From Aminipila luticellarii (GTDB taxonomy: Bacteria; Bacillota; Clostridia; Peptostreptococcales; Anaerovoracaceae), in NCBI RefSeq assembly GCF_004103735.1, contig NZ_CP035281.1, positions 2,542,001-2,606,000 of the forward strand: a stretch of DNA of 64,000 nt. The letters are read 5' to 3'. Both the position numbers and the translations under genes were made by a program. Positions 1 to 10,709 of the stretch are shown here, piece by piece. Under the pieces are notes generated by a model. It saw nothing but the letters and a program-made list of their open reading frames with translations, ran no database searches and was not told the origin of the DNA. Numbering within the stretch: the first letter of the stretch is position 1; every line of letters starts with the position of its first letter.

Positions 1-574
1 CGACTCCTGTGAGGTATTCCTCCACGACCACCTTATCTCCAGCCGCTCCAAAGACCTTGTCCCCCATCATTTCTTCGATGGCTTTTCTGGCTTCTTCCTC
101 GGTTTCTGCAATAACAACTCCCTTTCCCGCAGCCAGACCATCAGCTTTAATAACCATTGGATACCCAAAGATGCCCAAAGAGTTTAACAGCTCTGCCTTA
201 TGGGTAAATTCTTTATATCTCGCCGTAGGAATGTTGTGTTTCTCCAAAAAAGCCTTGGTAAACGCTTTGCTGGCTTCCAGTTGTGCACATTTTTTATTGG
301 GGCCAAAGGTTTTTACGCCCACCTTTTCCAATTCGTCTACCATACCCATGGCCAGCGGCACTTCCGGTCCTATGACCGCCAGATCAACCTGATTTTCTTT
401 TGCCGCCCTACATATACCGCCTATATCTTCTGCTTTTACCGGGATACACTCCGCAAGCTCTGCAATTCCCGCATTGCCGGGAGCACAATACACCTTATCC
501 ACCTTATCGCTCTGAGCCAGTTTCCATGCAATCGCATGTTCCCGGCCGCCGCCGCCTACAATCAGTACCTTCAT
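1..574 (-). CDS. purD: phosphoribosylamine--glycine ligase, N-terminal part (cut by window edge)
   Basis: GAR synthetase joins 5-phosphoribosylamine and glycine with ATP in the second step of purine synthesis. The visible 191 residues begin with the family's glycine-rich GGGGREHA motif (residues 7-14) and reach the ATP-grasp region, where KADGLAAGKG is readable near residue 150. The rest lies beyond base 1, so the gene is partial because of the window, not because it is broken. It follows purH by 39 bases and is the last visible gene of the purine operon. Start ATG at 572-574. Confidence 0.95.
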   Translation of the reverse strand, partial: MKVLIVGGGGREHAIAWKLAQSDKVDKVYCAPGNAGIAELAECIPVKAEDIGGICRAAKENQVDLAVIGPEVPLAMGMVDELEKVGVKTFGPNKKCAQLEASKAFTKAFLEKHNIPTARYKEFTHKAELLNSLGIFGYPMVIKADGLAAGKGVVIAETEEEARKAIEEMMGDKVFGAAGDKVVVEEYLTGV

Positions 575-613
575 AACAAATCCCTTCCGTTATTCCACAT
601 GACAACATCCTTT

Positions 614-2146
614 TTAGTGCTTAAAGTGCCGAATTCCGGTGAACACCATGGCTATGCCCAGTTCATTGGCCTTTTTAATCGAATCTTCGTCCCGCACAGA
701 TCCGCCGGGCTGAATAATAGCGGTTACACCTGCTGCCGCAGCTGCTGTTACGCAGTCATCAAATGGGAAGAACGCATCCGAAGCCAGAACCGAATCCTGA
801 ATCGAAAAATTGGATTGACTGATAGCATTTTCAACAGCCCATATCCGATTGACCTGTCCGGGGCCTATGCCTATGGTCTTACCCTCTTTGGCAAGAACAA
901 TACCGTTGGATTTAATATGCTTCACCACTTTCATGGCCAGTCTCATATCATCCATTTCGCGCTCCGTAGGAATCCGATCCGTAACCACCTTCAATTCCTC
1001 TTCATGAAACAACAGATCATCTGTGTTCTGTACCAGCAATCCGCCCGAAACCTTCTTGACATCAATCTGTCCTTCCAATTTCCTTGTAATGCTCCCTAAC
1101 TTTAGTAACCTGATATTTTTCTTCTGCTCTAAAATTTCTAAAGCTTCCTCTGTAAAACCCGGTGCAAGAATGATCTCAAGAAAGATTTTACTCATTTCTC
1201 TCGCCGTGCCCGCGTCAATTATTCTGTTTGCTGCGACAATTCCTCCGAAAATAGAAGTGGGATCACATTCATAAGCCTTGTTATAGGCGGACAGAATGTC
1301 GAACCCGGTACCCACACCACACGGATTAGCATGCTTTACTGCCACCACAGCAGGTTGTTCAAATTCCTTAAGCGTGGCCAGTGCTCCCTCTGCATCATGG
1401 ATGTTATTAAAAGATAATTCTTTCCCGTGAAGCTGAACAGCCTGTGCCAAGCTTCCTTCAAGGGGCTGTATTTCTTGATAATAGCAAGCTTTCTGATGGG
1501 GATTTTCTCCATACCTTAAATCCTGCTTTTTTTCAAAGGTCATTGTCAGATTGTCCGGAAGTTCCGCATCAATTTGCCTTCTCAGATACTCTGAAATCAT
1601 GGCATCATAAGCTGCCGTATGCTGAAATACTTTTAAAGCCAGTTTATATTTTGTATCCATAGAAACACCGTTATTTTGCTTAAGCTCCCCAATTACGCTC
1701 TCATAATCCGCAGGGTCACAAACCACCACTACATCTTTATGGTTCTTTGCAGCAGAGCGGAGCATAGCAGGTCCTCCTATGTCGATATTTTCAATAGCCT
1801 CTTCCAGCGTGACCCCCGGCCTTAAAATTGTTTCCTTAAACGGATATAAGTTAATAGCGACAATATCAATGGTTTCAATGTGATTATCCTCCAGCTGCTT
1901 CATATGTTCGGGTCTATCTCTTCTGGCGAGAATTCCTCCGTGCACAGCCGGATGCAAGGTCTTGACCCTGCCATCCAGGCACTCCGGAAAATGAGTGACC
2001 TCGGAAATGCCCATCACCTGTATGCCATTATCGGCAAGCCTCTGATGAGTCCCGCCTGTAGATATAATTTCAACGCCAAGTTCGGATAATGCCTTAGCAA
2101 AATCCACTACACCTGTTTTATCAGAAACACTTATTAACGCTCTCAT
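614..2146 (-). CDS. purH: bifunctional AICAR transformylase / IMP cyclohydrolase
   Basis: PurH carries out the last two steps to IMP: formylation of AICAR with 10-formyl-THF, then ring closure. The 510-residue product has the usual length. The N-terminal MGS-like cyclohydrolase domain starts with [11 protein letters not shown] and contains STGGTH; the transformylase domain has the KHANPCGVG motif with its catalytic Lys-His pair. The ATG at 2144-2146 is chosen because a GGAGGAG site lies 5-6 bases upstream; a longer reading from 2218 would overlap the end of purN and lacks a site. Fifth to seventh steps (purM, purN) lie directly upstream. Confidence 0.96.
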   Translation of the reverse strand: MRALISVSDKTGVVDFAKALSELGVEIISTGGTHQRLADNGIQVMGISEVTHFPECLDGRVKTLHPAVHGGILARRDRPEHMKQLEDNHIETIDIVAINLYPFKETILRPGVTLEEAIENIDIGGPAMLRSAAKNHKDVVVVCDPADYESVIGELKQNNGVSMDTKYKLALKVFQHTAAYDAMISEYLRRQIDAELPDNLTMTFEKKQDLRYGENPHQKACYYQEIQPLEGSLAQAVQLHGKELSFNNIHDAEGALATLKEFEQPAVVAVKHANPCGVGTGFDILSAYNKAYECDPTSIFGGIVAANRIIDAGTAREMSKIFLEIILAPGFTEEALEILEQKKNIRLLKLGSITRKLEGQIDVKKVSGGLLVQNTDDLLFHEEELKVVTDRIPTEREMDDMRLAMKVVKHIKSNGIVLAKEGKTIGIGPGQVNRIWAVENAISQSNFSIQDSVLASDAFFPFDDCVTAAAAAGVTAIIQPGGSVRDEDSIKKANELGIAMVFTGIRHFKH

Positions 2147-2204
2147 TTTTTCTCCTCCAACTATATCGGTTAAAACCTTTTTATTTTGAACAGAAGCTGT
2201 AAAA

Positions 2205-2792
2205 CTAAAGTTCTGCAATCACTTTATTGATAGCCTCCGTTAAAATTTGATGCTCTACTGCAAGAACCCGTGCTCCCAGTTCTTCGGGCGTATCTCCTGC
2301 AAGAACCGGCACCCTTTGCTGGAGGATGATCGGCCCCGTATCCACTCCTTCGTCCACAAAATGAACAGTCGCACCACTTTCTTTTTCGCCGGCGGCGATA
2401 ACGGCTTCGTGAACCCGTTGTCCAAAAAAACCTTTTCCGCAGTATTTGGGAATCAGGGAAGGATGTATATTGATAATCCTTCCGCTGTACGCCTTTATCA
2501 GTTCCGGCTCTAAAATGCTCATATATCCTGCCAGAACCACCAGATCCGTCCGAGCTTCCTGCAATGCGGAAAGCAGTGCCTTTGTCCGGAGAGACATAGC
2601 CGGATATTGTCCTTTATCAACAACGAACGTTTTGATATGACGCTTCTTCCCTCTTTCCAAAGCAAATGCCTTTGGATTGCTGGAAATAATGCAGGCAATC
2701 TCCGCATCTTTGATTTTGCCGGATTCTATGGAGTCCATGACAGCCTGCAGATTCGTCCCCCCACCGGAAACCAGAACCGAAATCCTCAGCAT
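2205..2792 (-). CDS. purN: phosphoribosylglycinamide formyltransferase
   Basis: GAR transformylase transfers a formyl group from 10-formyl-THF to GAR (third step of purine synthesis). The 195 residues show the N-terminal GGGTNLQA motif, the catalytic NIHPSLIP segment with its Asn and His, and the C-terminal DEGVDTGPI with the catalytic Asp. The start codon overlaps the purM stop (ATGCTGA), so translation is probably coupled. No purT or purU copy is visible in the window. Confidence 0.96.
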   Translation of the reverse strand: MLRISVLVSGGGTNLQAVMDSIESGKIKDAEIACIISSNPKAFALERGKKRHIKTFVVDKGQYPAMSLRTKALLSALQEARTDLVVLAGYMSILEPELIKAYSGRIINIHPSLIPKYCGKGFFGQRVHEAVIAAGEKESGATVHFVDEGVDTGPIILQQRVPVLAGDTPEELGARVLAVEHQILTEAINKVIAEL

Positions 2793-3817
2793 AAAGCCAC
2801 ACCTTCCCCTTCAACGATTTCACCGATAACCTCCGCAGTTTCTCCCGCAGCCCTCAGAGAGGCAACAACGGCTTCCGCCTCTGATTCCGGCACGATCATC
2901 ATCATGCCGACCCCCATATTGTACGTGGAAAACATGTCTGTCTGATCAATATTTCCGCATTTTTGAATATAGGAAAAAATAGGCGGAGCCTCCCATGTGC
3001 CTACTTTAATTTTTACGCCCAAGCCTTTCGGAATAATTCTGGGAATATTTTCAAAGAATCCACCCCCGGTAATATGTATAATTCCGTTGATAGAATGTTT
3101 ATCTAAAACGGCATGGCAGGCCTTCGCATAGATTTTAGTGGGGGTCAGCAGAGCTTCTCCCAGAGTCATGCCCAGCTCCTCCACATAATCACCGACTTTC
3201 ATCCGCATCTTTTCAAAGAATACTTTTCTTACGAGAGAATAGCCGTTGCTGTGTATCCCACTGGAAGCGATGCCAATGACTTGATTCCCTTTTTCTATAT
3301 TTGCGCCGGTAATCATTTTATTCTTATCCACGACACCTACGGAAAAGCCAGCCATATCGTATTCCCCATCCTGATAGAAATCCGGCATCTCGGCCGTTTC
3401 TCCGCCGACCAGCGCACTCCCGCTCTGATAACAGCCTTCTGCAACGCCCTTTACGATTTCAGAGACCTTCTCCGCCTTGACCTTTCCGGTCGCTATATAA
3501 TCAAGAAAGAACAGGGGCTTTGCCCCTTGACAGAGGACGTCATTCACACACATAGCTACGCAGTCGATACCTACCGTATCGTGCTTATCCATCAGAAATG
3601 CAATTTTCAACTTGGTTCCGACCCCATCTGTTCCTGAAACTAAAACGGGTTCCGCCATGCCGGAGGTATCCAGCTTAAAGAGACTTCCGAATCCGCCCAA
3701 ACCTGTAAGGACATTTTCATTAAAGGTTTTCTTTACGTGAGGCTTCATCAGCTCTACGGCTCTTTCACCCTCTTTTGTATCCACTCCGGCATCTTTATAC
3801 GTTAGTTTGCTCTCCAT
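2786..3817 (-). CDS. purM: phosphoribosylformylglycinamidine cyclo-ligase
   Basis: AIR synthetase closes the imidazole ring of FGAM with ATP (fifth step). The 343-residue length is normal. The N-terminal YKDAGVD segment, the GTDGVGTK motif and the C-terminal TYNMGVGM motif all belong to the PurM/SelD/PurL fold. It sits 11 bases after purF and overlaps purN by 7 bases, so it is inside the operon. Confidence 0.96.
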   Translation of the reverse strand: MESKLTYKDAGVDTKEGERAVELMKPHVKKTFNENVLTGLGGFGSLFKLDTSGMAEPVLVSGTDGVGTKLKIAFLMDKHDTVGIDCVAMCVNDVLCQGAKPLFFLDYIATGKVKAEKVSEIVKGVAEGCYQSGSALVGGETAEMPDFYQDGEYDMAGFSVGVVDKNKMITGANIEKGNQVIGIASSGIHSNGYSLVRKVFFEKMRMKVGDYVEELGMTLGEALLTPTKIYAKACHAVLDKHSINGIIHITGGGFFENIPRIIPKGLGVKIKVGTWEAPPIFSYIQKCGNIDQTDMFSTYNMGVGMMMIVPESEAEAVVASLRAAGETAEVIGEIVEGEGVALC

Positions 3818-3828
3818 ATCATCCTCCG

Positions 3829-5256
3829 TTATTCTTCAAATTTCATGCTCCGTTCAGGCAGCTCCATGGGATAATCTCCGGTAAAACAGGCTGTGCAAAT
3901 CTTATCTTCCCCCAGACCTATGGCTTCCAGCATTCCTTCCACGCTCAAATAGCCTAAGGAATCTGCACCCATTCCTTTTCTGATTTCTTCGATGGCATGA
4001 GTCGCTGCAATGAGCTTATTTTTGTCCGGTGTATCAATCCCAAAGAAACAAGGGTCCGTTACAGGCGGAGAAGCCACCCGAACATGAACTTCTTTTGCCC
4101 CGGCATCCTTCAGCATTTTTACTATCTTGACGCTGGTGGTTCCCCGAACAATGGAATCATCGATCATAATGACCCGTTTCCCTGCGACATTTTCTTTCAG
4201 CACGTTAAGCTTCAACTTGACGCTCAGTTCTCTCATACGCTGATCCGGCTGAATAAACGTTCTTCCTACGTATCGGTTCTTTATGAATCCTTCTCCGTAT
4301 GGTATGCCCGATTCCTTGGCATATCCGATTGCGGCTACTGTACCGGAATCCGGTACAGAAATAACAACATCTCCCTCCACCGGATGCTCCCTAGCAAGGA
4401 TTCTTCCGCACAGATTCCTCGCCGTATACACATTTCTTCCGTCCATATCACTATCTGGTCTTGAGAAATACACGTATTCAAAAGCACAAGAAGCTCTTTT
4501 TCCGGTTTTGGCATATTGATAGGATTTTATTTCATTGTTTTCAATGACGATCATTTCACCCGGCTCTACATCCCGCAGCAGCTTTGCTCCTAAAAGAGGA
4601 AAAACACAGCTTTCGGAAGAAAGCACAAAGCCCTGATCTGTTTTCCCGATGCACAAAGGTCTTATGCCGTTGGGATCCCGCACCCCAATTAATTTATTGG
4701 CTGAGGTGATGACCAGTGCATATGCACCCCGTACTTCTTGCAGCGTCCGGGTGATAGCCTCTTCAATGGTACTGTTCTTTAAGTGCCGTGCAATCAGTGC
4801 CGCTATTACTTCAGAATCGATGGACGTTTGAAAAATGACACCGTCATCCTGCATTTCTTCCCGTAATATCCGGGCATTTACCAGGTTCCCATTATGTGCC
4901 AAGGCCAGCGCACCGCCTTTATGGTAGACTACCAGCGGCATGGCATTGACCGCATGGCTTTCTCCGGCAGTGCTGTATCTTACGTGACCGATGGCTATAT
5001 CGCCCTGAAGCCTTTCGATGATCTCATCATTAAAAATTTCCTGCACCAGACCCATTTCCTTGTAATATTGAATTTTTCCTCCCAGGTTTGCCGCGATACC
5101 TGCGCTTTCCTGTCCTCTGTGCTGCAAAGAATGCAGTCCGAAATATACAGAGCGGGCATTTTGCTTGTTTCCGGGTTCGTAAACACCGACGACCCCACAT
5201 TCGTCATGAAACTTTTCATCCTCAAAAGTCTTCAATTCCTGATTTATATCAATCAT
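3829..5256 (-). CDS. purF: amidophosphoribosyltransferase
   Basis: PurF commits PRPP and glutamine to phosphoribosylamine, the first step of the pathway. The 475-residue protein has a 19-residue leader followed by Cys20 in DECGVVGVY; in the Bacillus-type enzymes this Cys becomes the N-terminal nucleophile after propeptide removal. The PRPP loop [13 protein letters not shown] and the C-terminal CTAC pair that ligates a [4Fe-4S] cluster are both present, so this is the oxygen-labile iron-sulfur type, as expected for an anaerobe. 69 bases separate it from purC. Confidence 0.96.
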   Translation of the reverse strand: MIDINQELKTFEDEKFHDECGVVGVYEPGNKQNARSVYFGLHSLQHRGQESAGIAANLGGKIQYYKEMGLVQEIFNDEIIERLQGDIAIGHVRYSTAGESHAVNAMPLVVYHKGGALALAHNGNLVNARILREEMQDDGVIFQTSIDSEVIAALIARHLKNSTIEEAITRTLQEVRGAYALVITSANKLIGVRDPNGIRPLCIGKTDQGFVLSSESCVFPLLGAKLLRDVEPGEMIVIENNEIKSYQYAKTGKRASCAFEYVYFSRPDSDMDGRNVYTARNLCGRILAREHPVEGDVVISVPDSGTVAAIGYAKESGIPYGEGFIKNRYVGRTFIQPDQRMRELSVKLKLNVLKENVAGKRVIMIDDSIVRGTTSVKIVKMLKDAGAKEVHVRVASPPVTDPCFFGIDTPDKNKLIAATHAIEEIRKGMGADSLGYLSVEGMLEAIGLGEDKICTACFTGDYPMELPERSMKFEE

Positions 5257-5325
5257 TTATGTTCTCCAATTTCTTTTATATACATAAACCGCTAAAAGTC
5301 ATCCCTACAAGCCCTTTTCACACGG

Positions 5326-6030
5326 CTATTTCTGTATCCTGCTGAACACTTCCTGATAGGTCTCTTCTACCTGCCCCAAATCTCTTCTAAATCTGTCCTT
5401 ATCCATCTTTTCGTTGGTGTGGACATCCCAAAGTCTGCATGTATCAGGAGAAATCTCGTCTGCAAGGATGACCTTGCCGTCATATAAGCCGAACTCAATC
5501 TTAAAGTCAATCAGCTTCAAATCCCGCTGTAAGAAAAATTCTTTTAGTGCGTCGTTGACTTCATAAGCATATTTCTTTACATCTTCCAGCTGCTCTGGTG
5601 TGGCCAGCTCCAGTGCAAGAATATGATCATCATTGATCAGCGGATCGCCCAGCTCGTCATTTTTATAGGAAAACTCTAAAACCGGCTGTTTAAAGACGAT
5701 ACCTTCTTCCACACCGTATCTCTTTGAAAAAGATCCGGCAGATACATTTCTGATGATGACTTCAAGAGGAAGAATTTGCACCGCTCTTACTAAAGTTTCT
5801 CTTTCGTTTAGCTGTTCGAGCAGATGGGTCGGAATGCCTTTCTCCTCCAGCATCTTAAAAATAATGTTGGCCATGGTATTGTTTACCACGCCCTTTCCGG
5901 CGATCTGTCCTTTCTTAAGACCATTAAATGCCGTGGCATCGTCCTTATAATCCACGATCAGTTTTTTTGGATCCTCTGTCTTGTACACCTTTTTTGCTTT
6001 TCCTTCATACAGCATTTCTAACTTTTTCAT
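5326..6030 (-). CDS. purC: phosphoribosylaminoimidazole-succinocarboxamide synthase
   Basis: SAICAR synthetase couples CAIR to aspartate with ATP. The 234 residues cover the single-domain bacterial form; the N-terminal LYEGKAKKVY motif, RNVSAGSF and the SPDTCRLW motif near the C terminus are all recognisable. It lies between purE and purF in the operon, with 66 bases to purE and no sign of a separate promoter. Confidence 0.96.
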   Translation of the reverse strand: MKKLEMLYEGKAKKVYKTEDPKKLIVDYKDDATAFNGLKKGQIAGKGVVNNTMANIIFKMLEEKGIPTHLLEQLNERETLVRAVQILPLEVIIRNVSAGSFSKRYGVEEGIVFKQPVLEFSYKNDELGDPLINDDHILALELATPEQLEDVKKYAYEVNDALKEFFLQRDLKLIDFKIEFGLYDGKVILADEISPDTCRLWDVHTNEKMDKDRFRRDLGQVEETYQEVFSRIQK

Positions 6031-6096
6031 TTTTCTTTCCTCCCGTTACTTTTTCATTCATATATCCTGTTATTAGTTCCCGCATTTCATTGTCTT

Positions 6097-6576
6097 TTAT
6101 TTATTAAATTCTGCATCCAGTGCTATAATGTCTTGTTCCATTTTGATTTTATATTCTTTTATTTTCTGCCTCAGCTCAGGATATTTGATACCGAGCATCT
6201 GAACAGCCAGCAATGCTGAATTTTCTGCGCCGTCAATAGCTACCGTGGCTACAGGCACACCCTTTGGCATCTGAACCACGGAAAGCAGAGAATCTAGTCC
6301 ATCCATTGTGCTGGATTTCATCGGAAGTCCTATGACCGGAAGGGGAGTAGTCGCTGCCAGCACTCCGGCCAGATGTGCGGCTTTTCCAGCTGCCGCAATA
6401 ATCACTTCAATTCCTTTTTCTTCTGCGGTCCTGGCAAATTCCTCTGCCACCTTCGGCGTTCTGTGGGCAGAAATGATTCTGGTCTCACACGCCACTCCGA
6501 ATTGTTTAAAAATATCTTCTGCTTTCTGTACCACGGGATAATCTGATTTACTTCCCATTACGATTGCTGCTTTCAT
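6097..6576 (-). CDS. purE: 5-(carboxyamino)imidazole ribonucleotide mutase, class I
   Basis: PurE moves the carboxylate of N5-CAIR to give CAIR. The 159-residue protein begins with the GSKSDYP motif and has SAHRTP and the GLPMKSS loop, typical of class I PurE, which normally works with PurK. No purK is visible in the window, so PurK is either elsewhere or the enzyme uses spontaneously formed N5-CAIR or CO2. The gene follows purL by 10 bases. Confidence 0.95.
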   Translation of the reverse strand: MKAAIVMGSKSDYPVVQKAEDIFKQFGVACETRIISAHRTPKVAEEFARTAEEKGIEVIIAAAGKAAHLAGVLAATTPLPVIGLPMKSSTMDGLDSLLSVVQMPKGVPVATVAIDGAENSALLAVQMLGIKYPELRQKIKEYKIKMEQDIIALDAEFNK

Positions 6577-6586
6577 CTGTCTCCTC

Positions 6587-9500
6587 CTACTTAAAATACT
6601 TCACACCGGATTCAAAGATTTTTTGATCCGTATTTCCTTCTACATTTTTATATACATACGAGCCAATTCGTTCTGAATGCCCCATCTTTCCAAATACTCT
6701 CCCATCCGGAGAAGTAATTCCCTCTACAGCACAGGCCGAGTAATTCGGATTGAACTGAATATCCATGGAAGGCTTCCCGTCAAAATCAACGTATTGAGTT
6801 GCGATCTGACCGTTCTCAATCAACTCTGCCATCCGTGCTTCTCCGGCAATAAAACGGCCCTCTCCGTGGGATACCGCAACGGTATGAATATCCCCTGCCG
6901 ATGTACCGGCAAGCCAAGGGGATTTATTGGAGGCAATTCTTGTATTCACCAAACAGGAAACATGACGGCCGATTTTGTTATAGGTAAGCGTCGGTGCGTT
7001 CTCGTCCATCTCCATAATCCTTCCGTAAGGCACCAGACCCAGCTTTATAAGGGCCTGGAATCCGTTGCAGATACCGAGCATCAATCCGTCCCTGTTTTCC
7101 AAAAGCTCAGTGACGGCTTCTTTTATTCTCGGATTTCTGAACACGGCTGTAATAAACTTTGCTGAACCGTCGGGTTCATCTCCGCCGGAAAACCCTCCGG
7201 GCAAGAACAAAATCTGGCTTTTTCTAATTTTTTCTTCCAGCTCCTTCATCGAATCAATAAGCTGATTCTGTGTCATATTTCTCATAATGTAAATTTCTGC
7301 TTCTGCTCCTGCTTTTTCAAAAGCTCTTTTGGAATCCATCTCGCAGTTCGTTCCCGGAAAAGCAGGAATCAACACCTTTGGTCTTGCCATTCTGATGGCC
7401 GGTGACACCCTTTTTTCCACCGGGTATGTAATGCTTGGAACGTCTGTCCGATCCATGGTTCCTTTAAAATCGGAGGTTCTCACCGGAAATACACTTTCCA
7501 GCGGTTCCGTCCATTTTCGGATCACCTCTTCCAGTTCCATTTCAAAAGTCTCTGAACGGTTATTATTCTCACCGGCACTTTTCGCAGTAATGCTTTCCCG
7601 TTTACAGGTATATCCGATTCTCTTATACGAAACACCATTAAACAGGGAGGCCGTATCTGCGCTGCCTTCTACTTCAAGAATCAATGCTCCATATTGCGGT
7701 TCATAAAGCTCCTCCTGAGTCACATGCTCCAATGAAGCACCGATTTTATTACCGACTGCCATCTTTACAACAGAAAGGAGAATTCCTCCTCTTCCAACGG
7801 TATTTGCCGAAAGAATTTTTCCTTCTTTAGCAAGCTCTCGAACCCGGGCCATATTTTTCCGATACGTATGGAAATCCAGGATTTGATTTTTATCCCGCTT
7901 TGTGAAAAGATAGATTAATTGACTATCTGCTTTCTTTAATTCCGTGGAAAGAACCTCTCTTGCATCCGCCACCGCCACCGCAAAGGATACCATCGTCGGT
8001 GGGACGTGAATATCCATAAAAGTACCGGACATACTGTCCTTTCCTCCGATAGCCGGAATGCCCAGCTCCTTCTGAACCTTTAATGCTCCGAGAAGAGCCG
8101 TAAACGGTTTGCTCCAGCTTTCCGGATTCTCTGTCATCCGCTCAAAGTATTCCTGAAAGGTCAGACGGATGTTTTGATAGTCACCGCCCATGGCAACAAT
8201 CTTGGTCACGGAATCAATGACCGCATATAACGCTCCATGATAAGGGGAGCATGCGGCGATCTTCGGATCAAATCCGTAGGCCATCAGCGTAGCAGTTGTC
8301 GTCTCTCCCTTTGTCAGCGGCAGCTTACACGCCATACCGGCTGCCGGTGAAAGCTGATATTTTCCTCCCAGCGGCATTAGCACCGTAGCTGCCCCGATGG
8401 TGCTGTCAAAGCGCTCCGTTAAGCCTTTCTGGCTGCAACAGTTCAAATCCGATAAAAGACTGTCCCAATCTGCTTTTGTTGTTTTTTCTTTATCCGAATC
8501 AGACAAAGCTTTATTTTTTACCAGAACCTTTGCTTCCTGCGTAGCTCCGTTGGTATTTAAAAATGCTCTGCTTAAATTTAAAATACACGTTCCCCGCCAG
8601 AACATCCGGAAGCGCCCCGTATCCGTAACCTTTGCCACAGCCACTGCTTCCAGATTCTCCTCCTGAGCGTAGGCGATAAATTGATCCGCATCCTCCTTAG
8701 AAACGACCACAGCCATTCTCTCCTGTGATTCTGAGATGGCCAGTTCTGTTCCGTCCAATCCTTCATACTTTTTCAGAACCAGATCCAGATTCACATCCAG
8801 ACTGTCCGCCAGTTCACCGATAGCCACGGAGACCCCTCCGGCTCCAAAATCATTGCACCTCTTAATCAAGGTTGCTGCCTCTTTTCTTCTAAACAACCTC
8901 TGAATATTTCGCTCCACCGGAGGATTGCCTTTTTGAACCTCGGCTCCGCAGTTCAAAATAGACTCTTCAGTATGCTCCTTAGAGGAGCCGGTGGCACCTC
9001 CGCAGCCGTCTCGCCCGGTTCTTCCCCCTACCAAAATGATGATGTCATCCTTTAACGGTCTTTCCCGTCTAACGTGGGATGCCGGAGCGGCACCGATCAC
9101 CGCACCAATTTCCATTCGCTTTGCCACATAGCCTTCGTCGTATATTTCCGTTACCTGTCCCGTAGCCAGTCCGATTTGATTTCCGTAAGAACTGTATCCT
9201 GATGCTGCTCCTTGGGTAATCTTTCGTTGAGAAAGCTTACCATCAAGAGTGTCCTCAATGGGCCTTCTCGGATCTGCAGAGCCGGTCACTCTCATGGCCT
9301 GATAAACATACACCCTGCCTGAAAGCGGATCTCGGATAGCCCCTCCAAGGCAGGTAGCCGCACCGCCAAAAGGCTCAATTTCTGTGGGGTGGTTATGCGT
9401 TTCATTTTTAAACATGACAAGCCAGTCTTCCTCCTTGTCATCTATTCTCGCCTTCACCTTGATACTGCACGCATTTATTTCCTCGGATTCATCCAAGTCC

Positions 9501-10393
9501 TCAGCCATTCCATGCTTTTTCAGATATTTTGCTCCGATACAGGCAAGATCCATCAAACAAATATCCTTGCCCCCCTCTTCGGAAGATTTATATGCTCTTT
9601 CCCCATACACCTCGTTTCTCATGACCAGATATTCATCAAAAGCCTTTTCGATCAAATCGGCATAGGCTCCCTCTTCAAACTGGATGTCCGTTAATCTCGT
9701 CATAAACGTCGTGTGTCTGCAATGATCAGACCAGTAGGTGTCGATTACCTTTAACTCTGTAATACTGGGATCCCGTTTTTCATCGGCTTTAAAATAATGT
9801 TGGATGAACAGCAGATCCTCTGCACTCATGGCAAATCCGTTTTCTTTCCGGAAAGATTCCAATTCTTTGGAATCCATAGCAGTAAATCCTTCTATCACAG
9901 CTACGTCTTCCGGCACAGCACTTTCCATATGTAAATGTTCCGGTCTTTCCATGGACGCTTCCTGTGAATCCACCGGATTAATGCAGTAATGCTTTACTGC
10001 ATCCAGTTGATCCTTTGTAATGTCTCCCTGTAAGGCAATCAGTCTCGCAAACTTTACCACAGGCTGAGCCTTTGCTTCCATCATTTTGATACACTGCGCT
10101 GCCGAATCCGCTCTCTGATCGTACTGACCGGGAAGGAACTCCACCGCAAACATATTTGTCCCTAAATCTGACGGCGTTTTTTCTTCATAGGCACAGTCAA
10201 CGGCAGGCTCTGCAAAAACAGTATATATCGACTGTTCATAGGTGCTTTCATCTATTCCGTCTATATAATATCTATTCAAAATTCGAACGTTCGTTAACTT
10301 TTCCAGATGAAGGTTCTGTCGGAGTTCCTCCTTCAGCCCCTGTGCCTCAACATCAAACCCTTTCTTTTTTTCTACAAAGATGCACTTTACCAT
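6587..10393 (-). CDS. purL: phosphoribosylformylglycinamidine synthase, single-chain clostridial type
   Basis: FGAM synthetase converts FGAR and glutamine to FGAM. At 1268 residues this is one fused chain in place of the separate PurS, PurQ and PurL subunits of Bacillus. The N-terminal PurS-like segment is followed by two AIRS-type halves (DDIIILVGGRTGRDG and later GGKDSMSG) and a C-terminal class I glutamine amidotransferase domain with FPGTNCEMD and GICNGFQALIKLG carrying the nucleophilic Cys. The ATG at 10391-10393 is chosen because GGAGAAAGGA lies 8 bases upstream. First gene of the purine operon. Confidence 0.96.
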   Translation of the reverse strand: MVKCIFVEKKKGFDVEAQGLKEELRQNLHLEKLTNVRILNRYYIDGIDESTYEQSIYTVFAEPAVDCAYEEKTPSDLGTNMFAVEFLPGQYDQRADSAAQCIKMMEAKAQPVVKFARLIALQGDITKDQLDAVKHYCINPVDSQEASMERPEHLHMESAVPEDVAVIEGFTAMDSKELESFRKENGFAMSAEDLLFIQHYFKADEKRDPSITELKVIDTYWSDHCRHTTFMTRLTDIQFEEGAYADLIEKAFDEYLVMRNEVYGERAYKSSEEGGKDICLMDLACIGAKYLKKHGMAEDLDESEEINACSIKVKARIDDKEEDWLVMFKNETHNHPTEIEPFGGAATCLGGAIRDPLSGRVYVYQAMRVTGSADPRRPIEDTLDGKLSQRKITQGAASGYSSYGNQIGLATGQVTEIYDEGYVAKRMEIGAVIGAAPASHVRRERPLKDDIIILVGGRTGRDGCGGATGSSKEHTEESILNCGAEVQKGNPPVERNIQRLFRRKEAATLIKRCNDFGAGGVSVAIGELADSLDVNLDLVLKKYEGLDGTELAISESQERMAVVVSKEDADQFIAYAQEENLEAVAVAKVTDTGRFRMFWRGTCILNLSRAFLNTNGATQEAKVLVKNKALSDSDKEKTTKADWDSLLSDLNCCSQKGLTERFDSTIGAATVLMPLGGKYQLSPAAGMACKLPLTKGETTTATLMAYGFDPKIAACSPYHGALYAVIDSVTKIVAMGGDYQNIRLTFQEYFERMTENPESWSKPFTALLGALKVQKELGIPAIGGKDSMSGTFMDIHVPPTMVSFAVAVADAREVLSTELKKADSQLIYLFTKRDKNQILDFHTYRKNMARVRELAKEGKILSANTVGRGGILLSVVKMAVGNKIGASLEHVTQEELYEPQYGALILEVEGSADTASLFNGVSYKRIGYTCKRESITAKSAGENNNRSETFEMELEEVIRKWTEPLESVFPVRTSDFKGTMDRTDVPSITYPVEKRVSPAIRMARPKVLIPAFPGTNCEMDSKRAFEKAGAEAEIYIMRNMTQNQLIDSMKELEEKIRKSQILFLPGGFSGGDEPDGSAKFITAVFRNPRIKEAVTELLENRDGLMLGICNGFQALIKLGLVPYGRIMEMDENAPTLTYNKIGRHVSCLVNTRIASNKSPWLAGTSAGDIHTVAVSHGEGRFIAGEARMAELIENGQIATQYVDFDGKPSMDIQFNPNYSACAVEGITSPDGRVFGKMGHSERIGSYVYKNVEGNTDQKIFESGVKYFK

Positions 10394-10478
10394 ATACGTA
10401 TTCCTTTCTCCGTACATTCATCGGATTTTTATGATTAATTGTTCGTATTTTTTACTTCTTTCTGTTCTTTATGGTTAA

Positions 10479-10507
10479 AGATTAGCATATTTTTTAGCGC
10501 AATACAA
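10479..10507 (-). promoter_or_regulatory. candidate purine operon promoter
   Basis: Read on the minus strand: TTGTAT, a 17-base spacer, then TAATCT preceded by TGC (an extended -10). It lies about 85 bases upstream of the purL start and downstream of the paired PurBox-like sites. Sigma-A type by pattern only. Confidence 0.5.
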
Positions 10508-10541
10508 GAAATACCTGATTATTTTTAAAAAAATTTAGCAT

Positions 10542-10587
10542 AAATACGAACTATTTAAGGCAAATATTTTTATATTGTTCGGAATTT
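10542..10587. promoter_or_regulatory. PurR-type operator: paired PurBox-like sites
   Basis: Two convergent CGAAC cores, AAATACGAACTATTTAA (from 10542) and TATTGTTCGGAATTT (to 10587), are separated by 25 bases between cores. This matches the geometry of the Bacillus PurR PurBox pair (an A/T-rich CGAAC box and its inverted copy about 16-17 bases apart between box edges). A third GTTCG box lies at 10441-10445 in the leader. The inference is PurR repression relieved by PRPP; purR itself is not in the window. Confidence 0.6.
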
Positions 10588-10618
10588 GTCTTTTATCAGA
10601 CATCCGATCCATCATTGA

Positions 10619-10667
10619 ACAAAAAATGACTCCAATTCGTTAGATTTTTGTTCTAACAATTGAAGTC
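10619..10667 (-). terminator. intrinsic terminator of the lrgAB-gntR operon
   Basis: On the minus strand a 16-base-pair stem (arms at 10652-10667 and 10628-10644, one bulge and one G-U) is followed by ATTTTTT. It lies 43 bases past the gntR stop. Confidence 0.8.
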
Positions 10668-10709
10668 GTTCATCGCCTTACATTTTATTCATTTGTTTTA
10701 TTTCAAGTT

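Noticed and set aside
200-1099. Long plus-strand reading frame opposite purD and purH
   Set aside because: It lies wholly opposite strong conserved genes, has no ribosome site and no recognisable domain; it is a codon-bias shadow. The same applies to other antisense frames over purL, atpD and glnS.
10394-10630. Purine riboswitch before purL
   Set aside because: The conserved core and its P2/P3 loops were not found; the paired CGAAC boxes explain control better.
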